Assembly: GCA_027579435.1 (NCBI GenBank) | Contig: JANBPK010000856.1 | Span: 1 to 64,000, forward strand | Direction of reading: 5' to 3' | Length of the DNA: 64,000 nt | Source: Candolleomyces eurysporus | Lineage: Eukaryota; Basidiomycota; Agaricomycetes; Agaricales; Psathyrellaceae | In this document: piece after piece, positions 20,426 to 29,177 of the stretch | Layout of the letters: each line of letters begins with the position of its first letter | How positions within the stretch are numbered: position 1 is the first letter of the stretch | Notes under the pieces: model-generated | The model's database searches: none | What the model was told of the DNA's origin: nothing | The model's input: the letters and a program-made list of their open reading frames with translations, nothing else | Program-made: the position numbers and the translations under genes

Positions 20426-20927
20426 GGCATCAGCTGGGGAGCTACCCCAGCATCAGTCGCGGCAACGGCACGTCTACGAGTGCGCAGCGCAATAGTGGCC
20501 ATGGTGTCAAGGGGACCTAGGTGTCGGTATCGGTGTCGGGTTCAGGTGTCAGGTGTGTTGCCAGATAGGTGACGGTTGATCAGGCCGTCGTCTGCAATGG
20601 TGGGTATATCGATGGTAAGAGGCGCAAAGAGATAGATAGAGAGAGACAAAAGGAAAACAGATATGAAAGAAAAAGGCAAAGAGAAATCGAAAGAAAAGAG
20701 CCGGACAAGTTTTTTCTGGGTTTTCGGGAAGTTTCGGGTGATGAGCTGGCGGTAGTCGGTAGTCGGTAGTTGACAGTCGGGTGTTGTTCGTCAAAAAATA
20801 TGTGACGAAAGTGGCCAGTCATGGTCGGAGATGTCGACGGCTGAGTTTCGGCACACTGAGAGCAAGTAACAATGACGGTTTAACACGGGGGGGAATCAAT
20901 TGCACTGACTATCAATCTACAGACTAC
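20426..20927. other. Retroelement leader-like sequence with simple repeats
   Basis: No gene. Holds repeated 'gtcggtagtcggtagt' (near 20755), alternating 'gtcggtatcggtgtcggg' (near 20523) and a long purine-rich tract (about 20627-20705). This is consistent with the leader of the gag-like element. Confidence 0.4.
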
Positions 20928-23139
20928 CTAAGCTATATCCGACGATTCGTAGACCTTCAAAATAAACAAACATAAAAGAATAACAAATAAGTAAGCCAAT
21001 TGCAAATAAACCAAAGGATAAAAAATAAACAAGCTAATAAATGAGCGTAAACGAGCGTAAACGAGCGTCAACGAGTGTCGGATACTATACAAAATAAGGA
21101 GCAGTTCGTTACACCGTCCCTTGCGCAAACCGCTGTCATTGAAAGGTGGAGAGATCCCCATCTCATCGACCTTTACAGTAAGGAATCTATGACACAGCAT
21201 GTGCAGCCCGCCTGGGGTCTGCCAACCGAGCTTTCGAAGCTCCTTGAGCATCTCCGTTCTGATGTACCTGCAAGCAGGGTGGCATCTTCGATACCAAGTG
21301 CACTAGAAGCGAAGATTGGGAATGACAATTAATGGAATAGAAAAATGGTCTTTACCGCTGAATGCACATCCCAGAAGAGCCATAGGACGTTTGCGACGTG
21401 GATTGGTAGACTCTTGCAGTTCGGGTCCTGGGTAAACTCATCTTGAGAACGCACCCACCAAGCGACGTCACACAAGTGCAAGTTCTGTTCCATGGAGTGA
21501 ATAAAGCCCGAGGCGGGAGTGTCCAATTCCAAGAATTGTTCAAGAAAGACGCCGTTTTCACGTGAACTAACGGGTTGCGTTGGGCCCTTGTCTAAAGAAA
21601 ATGTAGTTAGGGAAAAGCCAGGGCAGGTAGAGGTGCGACGAACCCTTCCAAACTTGCAAGTAGCGGTTAACATACAGGTCCACTGTGTACCGATACTCTT
21701 CATATAAATTATTGGCACACCTTGAACGGTCTCTCATAAAGTCAGTTAAGGACTTGTGAAACAATGAGTACGGTGAGGTGTGATCGTCGATAAGAGGAAT
21801 AGAAACCAAAGAGTTGAGTCCTCTGAATACATAAGATGCTTCACCTGGATAAGATTCCAGGAAAAGCCGGACGAATCGAGCCGACAAAGGATCATCGGAT
21901 TTGGGAATGAGATAGCTGGTGCAAAAAATGAGTTTGAGCCAGCGAACTGTGACGGGCGGATTTGGACTGAGATTTAGAATATGGGTGTACAGCGCGTCGA
22001 GGGGCCCGAATGGGTTGTTAGAGGCGTTGGTAACGCGCAGCTTTAAGACTTGATCCAAAACCTTATGAGGAGGGGCCGAAGATTCGTTAATGAAGCGCAT
22101 AACAGTCGCCACATATATGAATTGCCCAGATGCATTCTGAACCAGGTTCCGCTTGACATCTTTGGACGGCCATGAAGTGGGGAGTTGATATCGACGTTGG
22201 ATGTCCGCGAATTTGGACTCAAGGAAGAGTGTCATGTCGGCGTCGGGGTTGTACTTCTCATCGAGAAATATCCTTCTGGTGGCGTGGCTTGCAACGTCGG
22301 TGAAGAAAGATTGGATGACATGCTCTGGACGACTGGCAATAATGATGCGGAACGGGAAGGATGGATCGTTGGCAGCCTTGAGCAGCGCGTAAAGAATCTC
22401 TGTTTGGTCGGCTTCCTTTGCGAGGGCGGCAGCCTGGGGAGAACGAGGAGCATCACCGTAATGCTCTGCATCGCACTCGTCAAGACCGTCGACGACGATG
22501 ACCTTCGGCCAAGTTGGCGACCCGGGCGCCTTTCGACCATCTCGCAAGGGCTGCAACAGCAGCTGATCGAGCTGCACCTCGAGTTGCCGCTCGAAGATAG
22601 CTGGATTACGTTCTACGCAGGAGAGAATCCGCTCACCCACATCGCGCAACCCATCGTGCTGAACGAGCTGGTAAGCGAAAGTGGCAAGCAAGCACCTCTT
22701 CGTGCGTCTATTGGTCGATCCGGCGAAGGACGAGAAGAAGAAGCCGCAGGCAAGCAGACCTTTCTTATGGCAGGTATCAGCAATCGAGCCCATGATGGCC
22801 GTCTTGCCTGTCCCTGCGGGCCCAGTTATCCACAGGATCTTCTTTGGCTCGCCCTCTCCATCCCCATGTAGGATCCAGCTGACTATTTCGTCTTGCACCG
22901 CGATTCTGGTTTCTGGATGGCATTTGGGCGCATCGCAGCGTTCGGCGGAATCGTGCATCGCCCCAGCAGCGATGTGCTTTTCCAGCTCTGAATTTAAGCA
23001 AGTGATGTTTTTGAGCAGAAGTAGTCGTCTAAGAACTAGGCTACTCACTTTCCACAGCTCCAGCATGACCATGGGAGTTGTTGAAGTTGATGTCTCCCCT
23101 GATCGTGAAGTTATGGGCCCCTTCAAAGTTTGTAGACAT
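20928..23139 (-). CDS. NACHT gene C, nearly intact, element-derived C-terminal tail
   Basis: Four exons fit in frame: 23139-23049, 22987-21644, 21591-21356 and 21302-20928, giving about 681 residues. Exon 1 encodes 'MSTNFEGAHNFTIRGDINF'. The NACHT domain follows with Walker A GPAGTGKT and Walker B 'VIVVDGLDEC'. Then come a helical region with 'SPYSLFHKSLTDFM', the 'WWVRSQDEF' segment and the family C-terminus 'CRYIRTEMLKELRKLGW'. Homology to paralogs ends at 'GLRKGR' (21114). From there the frame runs 61 codons into TGTAAC-starting retroelement sequence instead of stopping. Introns have GT donors and AG acceptors (second donor GTTCGT is weak). Probable STAND NTPase sensor; no WD40, ankyrin or TPR repeats. 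Confidence 0.85.
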
Positions 23140-23459
23140 TACAATGGGCTTGGTGTGAGGGATGAGAGAAATGGACCTTGATGAAAGAGCAGGATGGGGG
23201 TTGCTGTTAAACGCTAAACATGGGAGCGCAACGTGCATAAAGCTGTGCAGCGGCGTCTTAAGCAACAGCCACGATTTCGAGGTTTCCTGTAAATTTAGGA
23301 GGATTGGATTGTCAAAGGGCGTCGTTCAATGAATGCCCGATTCAATTATCGTTTTCGCTTTAATAAGATAGTTATAGCTAGGGTAGGTAGGACAGCAGGT
23401 CCGAGAGGGCAATCGGGTCGTTATCAACCATAATCTACAGTATTAGTAATATGAAAGAT
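23140..23459. other. Promoter-side spacer of NACHT C
   Basis: Upstream of gene C and downstream of the fragment near 23.47-23.80 kb. Nothing gene-like is seen. An AT-rich stretch lies at 23340-23450. Confidence 0.35.
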
Positions 23460-23469
23460 GTTGAGCAGT

Positions 23470-23800
23470 GCGGGTGTTACATGTTACAGTTCGATACCAT
23501 CGTCATCAAATGCTAGCGGACTTGGCGCGCTCTGGCGATGATGTGGAAAGGATAGGTTGGCGCCAGCCTCGAGTTGAGCATTGGGTGTGTGAGTGCCAGC
23601 TACTGGTGAAGGTCAAGCAATACCATCATATTGCTCTGCCTCGCGCTCGTCGAGACTACCAATGACGATGACTCCCTGTCCCTTCGAATTCGACACTCTC
23701 GCGAAGGCTGCAGCACGAGTTGGTCGAGCGGCACCTCGGGTTGCTGGGATTCCTTTCCCAACGTCGCAGTGGCGAACGAGCTTGTAGCCCGGAGACCTCT
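23470..23800 (-). pseudogene. Degraded NACHT fragment downstream of gene E
   Basis: Matches the same degenerate sequence found at 16.0-16.56 kb and 28.66-29.17 kb (shared 'ccatcatattgc' / 'cgacactctcgc' blocks around the old Walker B and helix region), with no P-loop and no usable frame. It adjoins the stop of NACHT gene E at 23807. Confidence 0.55.
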
Positions 23801-24447
23801 TCGAGCCTACTCTCGTCCCCTGCGTACACCTCCGTCATTCGAAGGCGGCGAAATGCCAGTCCTCCAGTGCGGCAGGAAAAAGAATGTCTGACGCAACAAG
23901 TGCAGCCTGCCTGGAGTCTCCCAACCGAGCTTTCGAAGTTCCTTGAGCATCTCCGTCCTGATGTACCTGCAAACAGGGTGACATCTTCGATACCAACGGC
24001 ACTAGAGATGAAATTTGAATGATATACAATTCAATATACAATGTTTCGACTCACCGAGAAATGCACAATTAAGAAGAGATTTCGGACATTGAAGCTGTGA
24101 CGAGCGAGATGCTCGCAGTTCGAGTTCTTGGTGAACTCATCTTGAGAACGCACCCACCAACCAACGTCACAGGAGAAATATGGCTGTAGGGGGAAGTCTA
24201 CTTGGAACAGTTCCATGAACACGTCAAGAAAAATGTGCTTTTCGTGTGAACTAATGGGTTGCGTCGGACCCTTATCTGCAAAAACGGTGCAGTCAGAGAA
24301 ACAAAGGCAGAACAGTCGGAGAAGAGGAGAGCAAACCCTTCCAGATTTGGAGATAGCGGCTACAATACAGCCTGACGTAATCATTCACATATAAACTCCC
24401 AGATCTTGAATGGTCGTTCATAAAGTCGGTCAGGGACTTGTGAAACA

Positions 24448-25687
24448 ATGAGTATGGCGAGGCGTGATCGTCTGCGGGGGGTATAGTAGCGGGTCTTTAG
24501 TNNNCCCCCCCCCCCCCCCCTTNCCCTGTTTACGTAAGAAACACGTCAGTGTAAGGCAGTCCTCTCTCACGCCATATTTTCCCTTTCACTTCTTATTCTT
24601 TTCAGTATATGCGTTCACTCGACAACGGGTGCATGCATCTAGTGCCATGCACCAATTGTATTTACATTTTCTGACTCATGTAATCGTCGGTCGCGATTAA
24701 CGCCTGCTTTCTTTCTCGATGAACAAACAACCGTCAATATGTAGGTGTTTGTAGGCACCTCTTGACGATATAACAATCACGGGACCATCACGACCTTGAG
24801 CCGCCAACATATTCGAATAACCCTCAAAGCCGGCTTCGCCGCAACGCCCGCTACTCGGGCCGCCAACACTAGAGCTCGCTCTTAGGAGGTTGACGTGCTA
24901 AGTTGGACCTTGTAATCGGAATGAAGATCTTATCACTGCTTTATCTGCTCTTCCCTGCTGTTCCTGAGACTCCCTTCATGCTTTGTAGCTGCGCTCGCTG
25001 ACGCACGCCTGCGGCGTGCTCGCGCTCGCGCTCGGGAGATGGGAGCTTGAGGATGGATGACCAAATGGCGGGTTGGAACACTGGTCTTTTTTTCTCAAGG
25101 CGCCTACAAGCACCCACAAGTTGTACCTTGTTTACTCGTCAAAATAAAATCCGGCCAGGATTCGCGATGCGCGATGTGTGCTGTGAGAAACCTACATACG
25201 GTTGCTAATTCGCAGCAGGGGCATGCACTCGCACACGAGTGAACGCAAATAGTCGAGAAAATAACGAATGAGAGGGTAAATATAGCGTGAGAGGTAAATG
25301 CCATACACTGACGTCTTTCTTACATAATCTACCAAGGGGGGGGGGTACTAAAGACCCGCTACTAGAGTAGCGGGCATTAAAATGTCTTCATCGTCATCCC
25401 TCAAGTTCTCTGTCTCCTCACTGCCTACAATTAGTAAATGTTTCTTTAGAATGATATTGGAAAAAGAGGATAAATGCAGAGGTTGATGAGTAGGAGAGCA
25501 GAAAGGTTTACAGGGTATAGCACGGCGTTCAGTTGTAATATAACAACCCTTGATTCTAATGTCTAGTAATAACTTACTACGAAAAGCGACGTCGTTAAGT
25601 GTTGCCGGCCGAGTAGCGGGCATTGCGGCAAAGCCGGCTTGGAGGGTTATGAGTATGGCGAGGCGTGATCGTCTGCGGGGGGTATAG
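24448..25687. repeat. 39-bp direct repeats flanking the insertion in NACHT E
   Basis: Identical 39-bp sequences at 24448-24486 and 25649-25687 (beginning atgagtatggcgaggcgtga) flank the insertion. Each encodes the same piece of the NACHT gene, so one copy is a duplicate made by the event or by assembly. Target duplications this long are unusual for DNA transposons. The left edge adjoins NNN and a poly-C run, so an assembly artefact is possible. Confidence 0.75.
24487..25648. mobile_element. Inserted non-autonomous element(s) with inverted repeats
   Basis: Two inverted-repeat pairs are visible. An 18-bp pair, tagtagcgggtctttagt at 24484-24501 and its complement at 25347-25364, is extended by poly-C and poly-G. 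A 41-bp pair lies at 24818-24858 and 25609-25649, starting TAACCCTC and differing at four positions. The 41-bp pair is bounded by TA on both sides, as in Tc1/mariner-like MITEs. No transposase ORF is present. The pairs interlock, so this is either nested elements or one rearranged element. The GC-rich run near 24990-25040 is part of the interior. Confidence 0.6.
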
Positions 25688-27125
25688 AAACCAACGAGTT
25701 GAGACCTCTGAACACATAAGATGCTTCACCTGGAGAAGACTCCAGGAAAAGCTGGACAAATCGCGCCGACAGAGGGCCACCGGATGAGGAGTTTAGGAAG
25801 CCACCGAAAATGACATGAAGCCAGCGAACGGTGAGGAGAGGATTCGAACTGGAGTTCAAAATATGGGTGTAAAGCGCATCCAGGAGGGCGAATGGGTTGG
25901 TGGAGGCGTCCGTAACCCGTAGCTCCAAGACCTGGTCGAGAAGCTTGTGGGGTGGAGCCGAGGGTCCTTCAATGAAACGGATTGCAGTCGCAACGTATAT
26001 AAATTGCCCAGAGGCGTTATGAACCAGGGTCTGCTTGACATCATTGGAGGGCCATAAAGCGGAGAGTTGATATCGACGTCGAATATCGGCGAATTTGTAC
26101 TCGAGGAAGAGCGACATGTCAGCGTCGGGGTTATACTTGTCATCGAGAAATATCTTCCTGGTGGTGTGGTGTGCTATGCCGGTGAAGAAGGATTGGATGG
26201 CGGGCTCTGGACGGCTGGCAATAATGATGCGGAAAGGAAAGGATGGATCGTTGGCGGCCTTGAGCAATGCGGCAAGGATCTCTGTCTGGTCGGCTTCCTT
26301 GGTTCGAGGAGCTACACGGGGAGATTGGACGAGATCATTGTATTGCTCTGTCTCGCACTCATCCAGGCCGTCGATGACAATAACCTTTGGCCATGACGGT
26401 GCATCTGGAACCCTCCGACACTCTCGCAAGGGCTGCAGTAGCAGCTGATCGACCTGCACCTCGAGCTGCCGCTCGAAGATGAGCGGATTGCGTTCGACGC
26501 AGGAGAGAATACGTTCGCCGACATCGCGCAACGCATCGTGCTGAACGAGCTGGTAAGCCAGAGTGGCTATCAGGCACCTCTTCGTGCGTCTGTTGGCCGA
26601 TCCAGCAAAGGACGAGAAGAAGAAGCCGCAGGCGAGCAGCCCCTTCTTATGGCATGTATCTGCAATCGAGCCCATAATAGCTGTTTTGCCTCCACCTGCA
26701 GGCCCCGTTATCCACAGGACCTTCTTTGGCTCTTCCTCGTCATCCCCATGTAGGATCCAGCTGACGATTTCATCTTGCACTGCGACTCTGGTTTCTGGGT
26801 GGCATTTGGGCGCATCGCAGCGTTCGGCAGAGTCGTGCATTGCCCCAGCGGCGGTATGTTCTCGGAGCTCTGAGCAGGAGCAGTAAGTATCACTTGCTCC
26901 AGTAAATTTCCCGGCCAGAGTAACCCACTTTCGATAGAATGGCTCGAACTGGAGCTTGCAGTGTGATGAATGTAGGTCTTCGCGTTGATTGCGGTCACGT
27001 CTCCTTCGATGGTGAAGCCATGGGCCCCATGAAAATGGGACATGGCGATTGGCTTAGGTAGGCCTGTGAGATGGATGCTTGGCCAGGTGAGTAAGCGTGG
27101 GACCTTCACAGCACCAGCACCGGAA

Positions 27126-27371
27126 TACTGTAGCGGACTGTATGGAAGGAACCAATTTGGGACCGTGACATTTTTTCTCAGACCAGAAACAAGGAACTCG
27201 CCCCCCGAACGACGTGACACTTGCCTTTTCTGGCAGTCCCGCCGCAGGCGGGCGCCAAAATTGCCCTTTTGAGGGCCTCCGCCCAGATTTCAACCGTGAC
27301 AAGGCAAAAATAAGGAACAGAAAGGGGGGTCGTGACACCGTGACGTTCCTTCCATACAGTCCGCTACAGTA
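27126..27371. mobile_element. 246-bp MITE with 27-bp perfect terminal inverted repeats
   Basis: Left repeat 27126-27152 and right repeat 27345-27371 are exact reverse complements (core tagcggactgtatggaagga). Ends read TACTG...CAGTA, which fits a TA target duplication. The interior has repeated 'cgtgaca' motifs and no ORF. It sits about 83 bp upstream of the NACHT E start codon. The homologous promoter of gene G lacks it, which shows it inserted after the duplication. Confidence 0.85.
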
Positions 27372-27728
27372 CGCATTCAGCATGCCACGGTGCCTCCAGG
27401 CTTGGCTGGGCACCTAAATTGCAGGTACAAATCCGTTGTCGTACAGGAATGACTAAGTATAAGTTTTACCAATTTCATTGATATGTTTCGCATATTTTTC
27501 GAGATTTATCAGGCCTTCGGTGCACTCACGCCATCATCATCAGGAAAAACCTCCGTTCGGAAATTCCAAAAATTGTGGGATATCATGGACGATTCCCGAG
27601 AATGGTGGGTAATCTTAAAGGTACCATCTGAGATTTCTGATAAATCCAGCTTTTTGGCAAATTTTCCGGAGATGCTCGATGCCAGACAAAAATAATTCAG
27701 AAATCTCGTAGAATTTACAATGATTTAT
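27372..27728. other. Duplicated upstream flank of NACHT E
   Basis: 27372-27520 resembles 31320-31440 upstream of NACHT G (shared 'ttggctgggc', 'cattgatatgtttcgcatattt'). It marks how far the E/G duplication extends on the promoter side. No gene seen. Confidence 0.5.
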
Positions 27729-28303
27729 TCACTTCTGGAGCTCCACATATAAATGTCTATCTGTAAACGGATTCAGGTAGAAGGTGGAACATTGGTCAAG
27801 GACCGTGCTACTACTCCAAGAACTCGGTGCTACCGACCCAAATTTCGGAAGCAAATGAACACTGCGATATAGGTGAGATATGGGAATGACCTCTGCAAGA
27901 TTGGTACCATCCGGTAAAGTGCTTTTCGATACTTTAAACAGGCCTGTTCCTTTCTCAGGCTGAGATGTGAACGAGGTGAACCATTCTACATACCCAAGGT
28001 GACGAGGGGTGTTTGATGGGTCCTTGAACATGGTTGTAACGACAGAAGTTGGCAGCTCAAAGATGACGCGAAGGCGACCCACACGCCTTCCTCTGATGCC
28101 AATCTCGGTTCCAGTGCTCTTCTCATTGACGAGGATAGTGTCAAACCGAGATGGAACAACCCGTTCTTGGCTATCCTCGGTAGACGGACGAGCGTGAATG
28201 ATGTCGGCGGTTGACCTTTCCAATGTGAGCGGATCCTCTCGCAGAAGCTTGATTGAGTGCCAGACATTCCGAAGCACCGTTTGCTCAAATTGATAAGTGC
28301 CAC
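27729..28303 (-). pseudogene. Plavaka-type transposase C-terminal remnant
   Basis: The frame 28277-27729 contains the block 'HLGYVEWFTSFTSQPEKG', then 'LYRSVHLLPKFGS', 'CSTFYLNPFTDRHLYV', which I recognise as the C-terminal end of Plavaka (CACTA-like) DNA transposases in Agaricomycetes. The catalytic part is absent and there is no ATG-led full gene; a +1-shifted frame continues to 28303. It lies between duplicated NACHT units and shows that DNA transposons also passed through the locus. Confidence 0.7.
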
Positions 28304-28659
28304 TATACCGAGCTGGTCAACGCCGAAATGCGCACCTCCCCTAGGAGCGATGTAGGATGGACATCCGAGTTGTGTGCATATACCGTAGAGTTACAAGGTA
28401 GTAGTCGTAATTGAAGCCAATACTCTCCCTTTCAGCCAAAGCGTCCGTTGATGGGCAGCAAACAAATGCCAATATTCCTCACATAGTACACCTTTACTCT
28501 GCTGACACCGGACTAAGACAATCTCACAACCGTCGAAACGAGGCTCAAGATCTGAGAATGATGAGCAAATTTTGAGCTGGAGCCAAGGTAGCTACACATG
28601 TACGCTCAGGAAACGACTAGCAGAACAGACTAAGTACCACTTCCGCCGTAATCCAGGAC
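28304..28659. other. Degenerate spacer similar to 15.1-15.6 kb
   Basis: Contains 'gttgatgggcagcaaacaaatgc', similar to 15333-15360. No gene. Looks like an old copy of the flank of the NACHT repeat unit. Confidence 0.4.
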
Positions 28660-29170
28660 GACGATCAGTCTTCGTCAACTATAAAATCCAATAGTAAAGA
28701 CGTCGACCTCGGTGTTGATCTCATCGCCGTCCGATGTAGGCAAACTTGAACCCGACGAAGAGCACGTGTATCTTTCTGGTGGTGTGGCTTGCAGTGTTGG
28801 TGAATGGCGCGTTGGATGGTCAGCGGGGATGATGCGGAAAGGATAGGTGGATGGGCCAGCCTTGACTCGGTTGAGTAGTGTGCCCGTGCGTGCGGAGATG
28901 ATTTCCGTCTGGCCGCGTTCATTCCCGCGAGTGCCAGCTACTGGTGGAAGTCGAGCAATGCCATCATATTGCTCTGCGCTCGTCGAGATCACCAATGACG
29001 ATGGCGTTTGATAACGTCGGCGACTCCCTATCCCTTCGAATTCGACACTCTCGCAAAGGCTTCAAACGAATTGGTCGAGCGGCACCTTGGGTTGCCTCCC
29101 GAAAATCACCTCGGAGCCACGTTGGACGGACCTGAGATGCCTGCGGTGGCGAACGAGCCGGTAACCCGCG
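28660..29170 (-). pseudogene. Degraded NACHT fragment downstream of gene G
   Basis: The minus-strand text 'AEQYDGIARLPPVAG' and 'GQTEIISARTGTLLNR' matches the fragment at 16.0-16.56 kb, with 'YPFRII' and 'TPPERY' remnants. P-loop and frame are lost. It adjoins the end of NACHT G at 29178. Confidence 0.65.
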
Positions 29171-29177
29171 TACCTCC

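Larger units (their letters stand above)
23807..27043 (-). pseudogene. NACHT gene E, split by a 1.16-kb insertion
   Basis: Exon 1 27043-26929 ('MSHFHGAHGFTIEGDV'), exon 2 26869-25649 and 24447-24337 (interrupted), exon 3 24275-24055, exon 4 24001-23807. Walker A is GPAGGGKT and Walker B 'VIVIDGLDEC'. Apart from the insertion at 24487-25648 every exon is open and splice phases match genes C and G; lengths add up to about 620 residues if one 39-bp repeat copy and the insert are ignored. The C-terminus ends 'TGISPPSNDGGVRRGRE'. The break falls in the 'DDHASPYS' segment. A MITE lies about 80 bp upstream of the start. The copy is very close to gene G, including the promoter. Confidence 0.85.

Noticed and set aside
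18970..21113. Paired LTRs (TGTAAC starts at 18978 and 21113, minus strand)
   Set aside because: The two sequences diverge right after the first six bases, so they are not demonstrably terminal repeats.
24501..24523. Poly-C run with Ns as a biological feature
   Set aside because: Ns and homopolymer indicate an unresolved assembly spot; length and sequence are not reliable.
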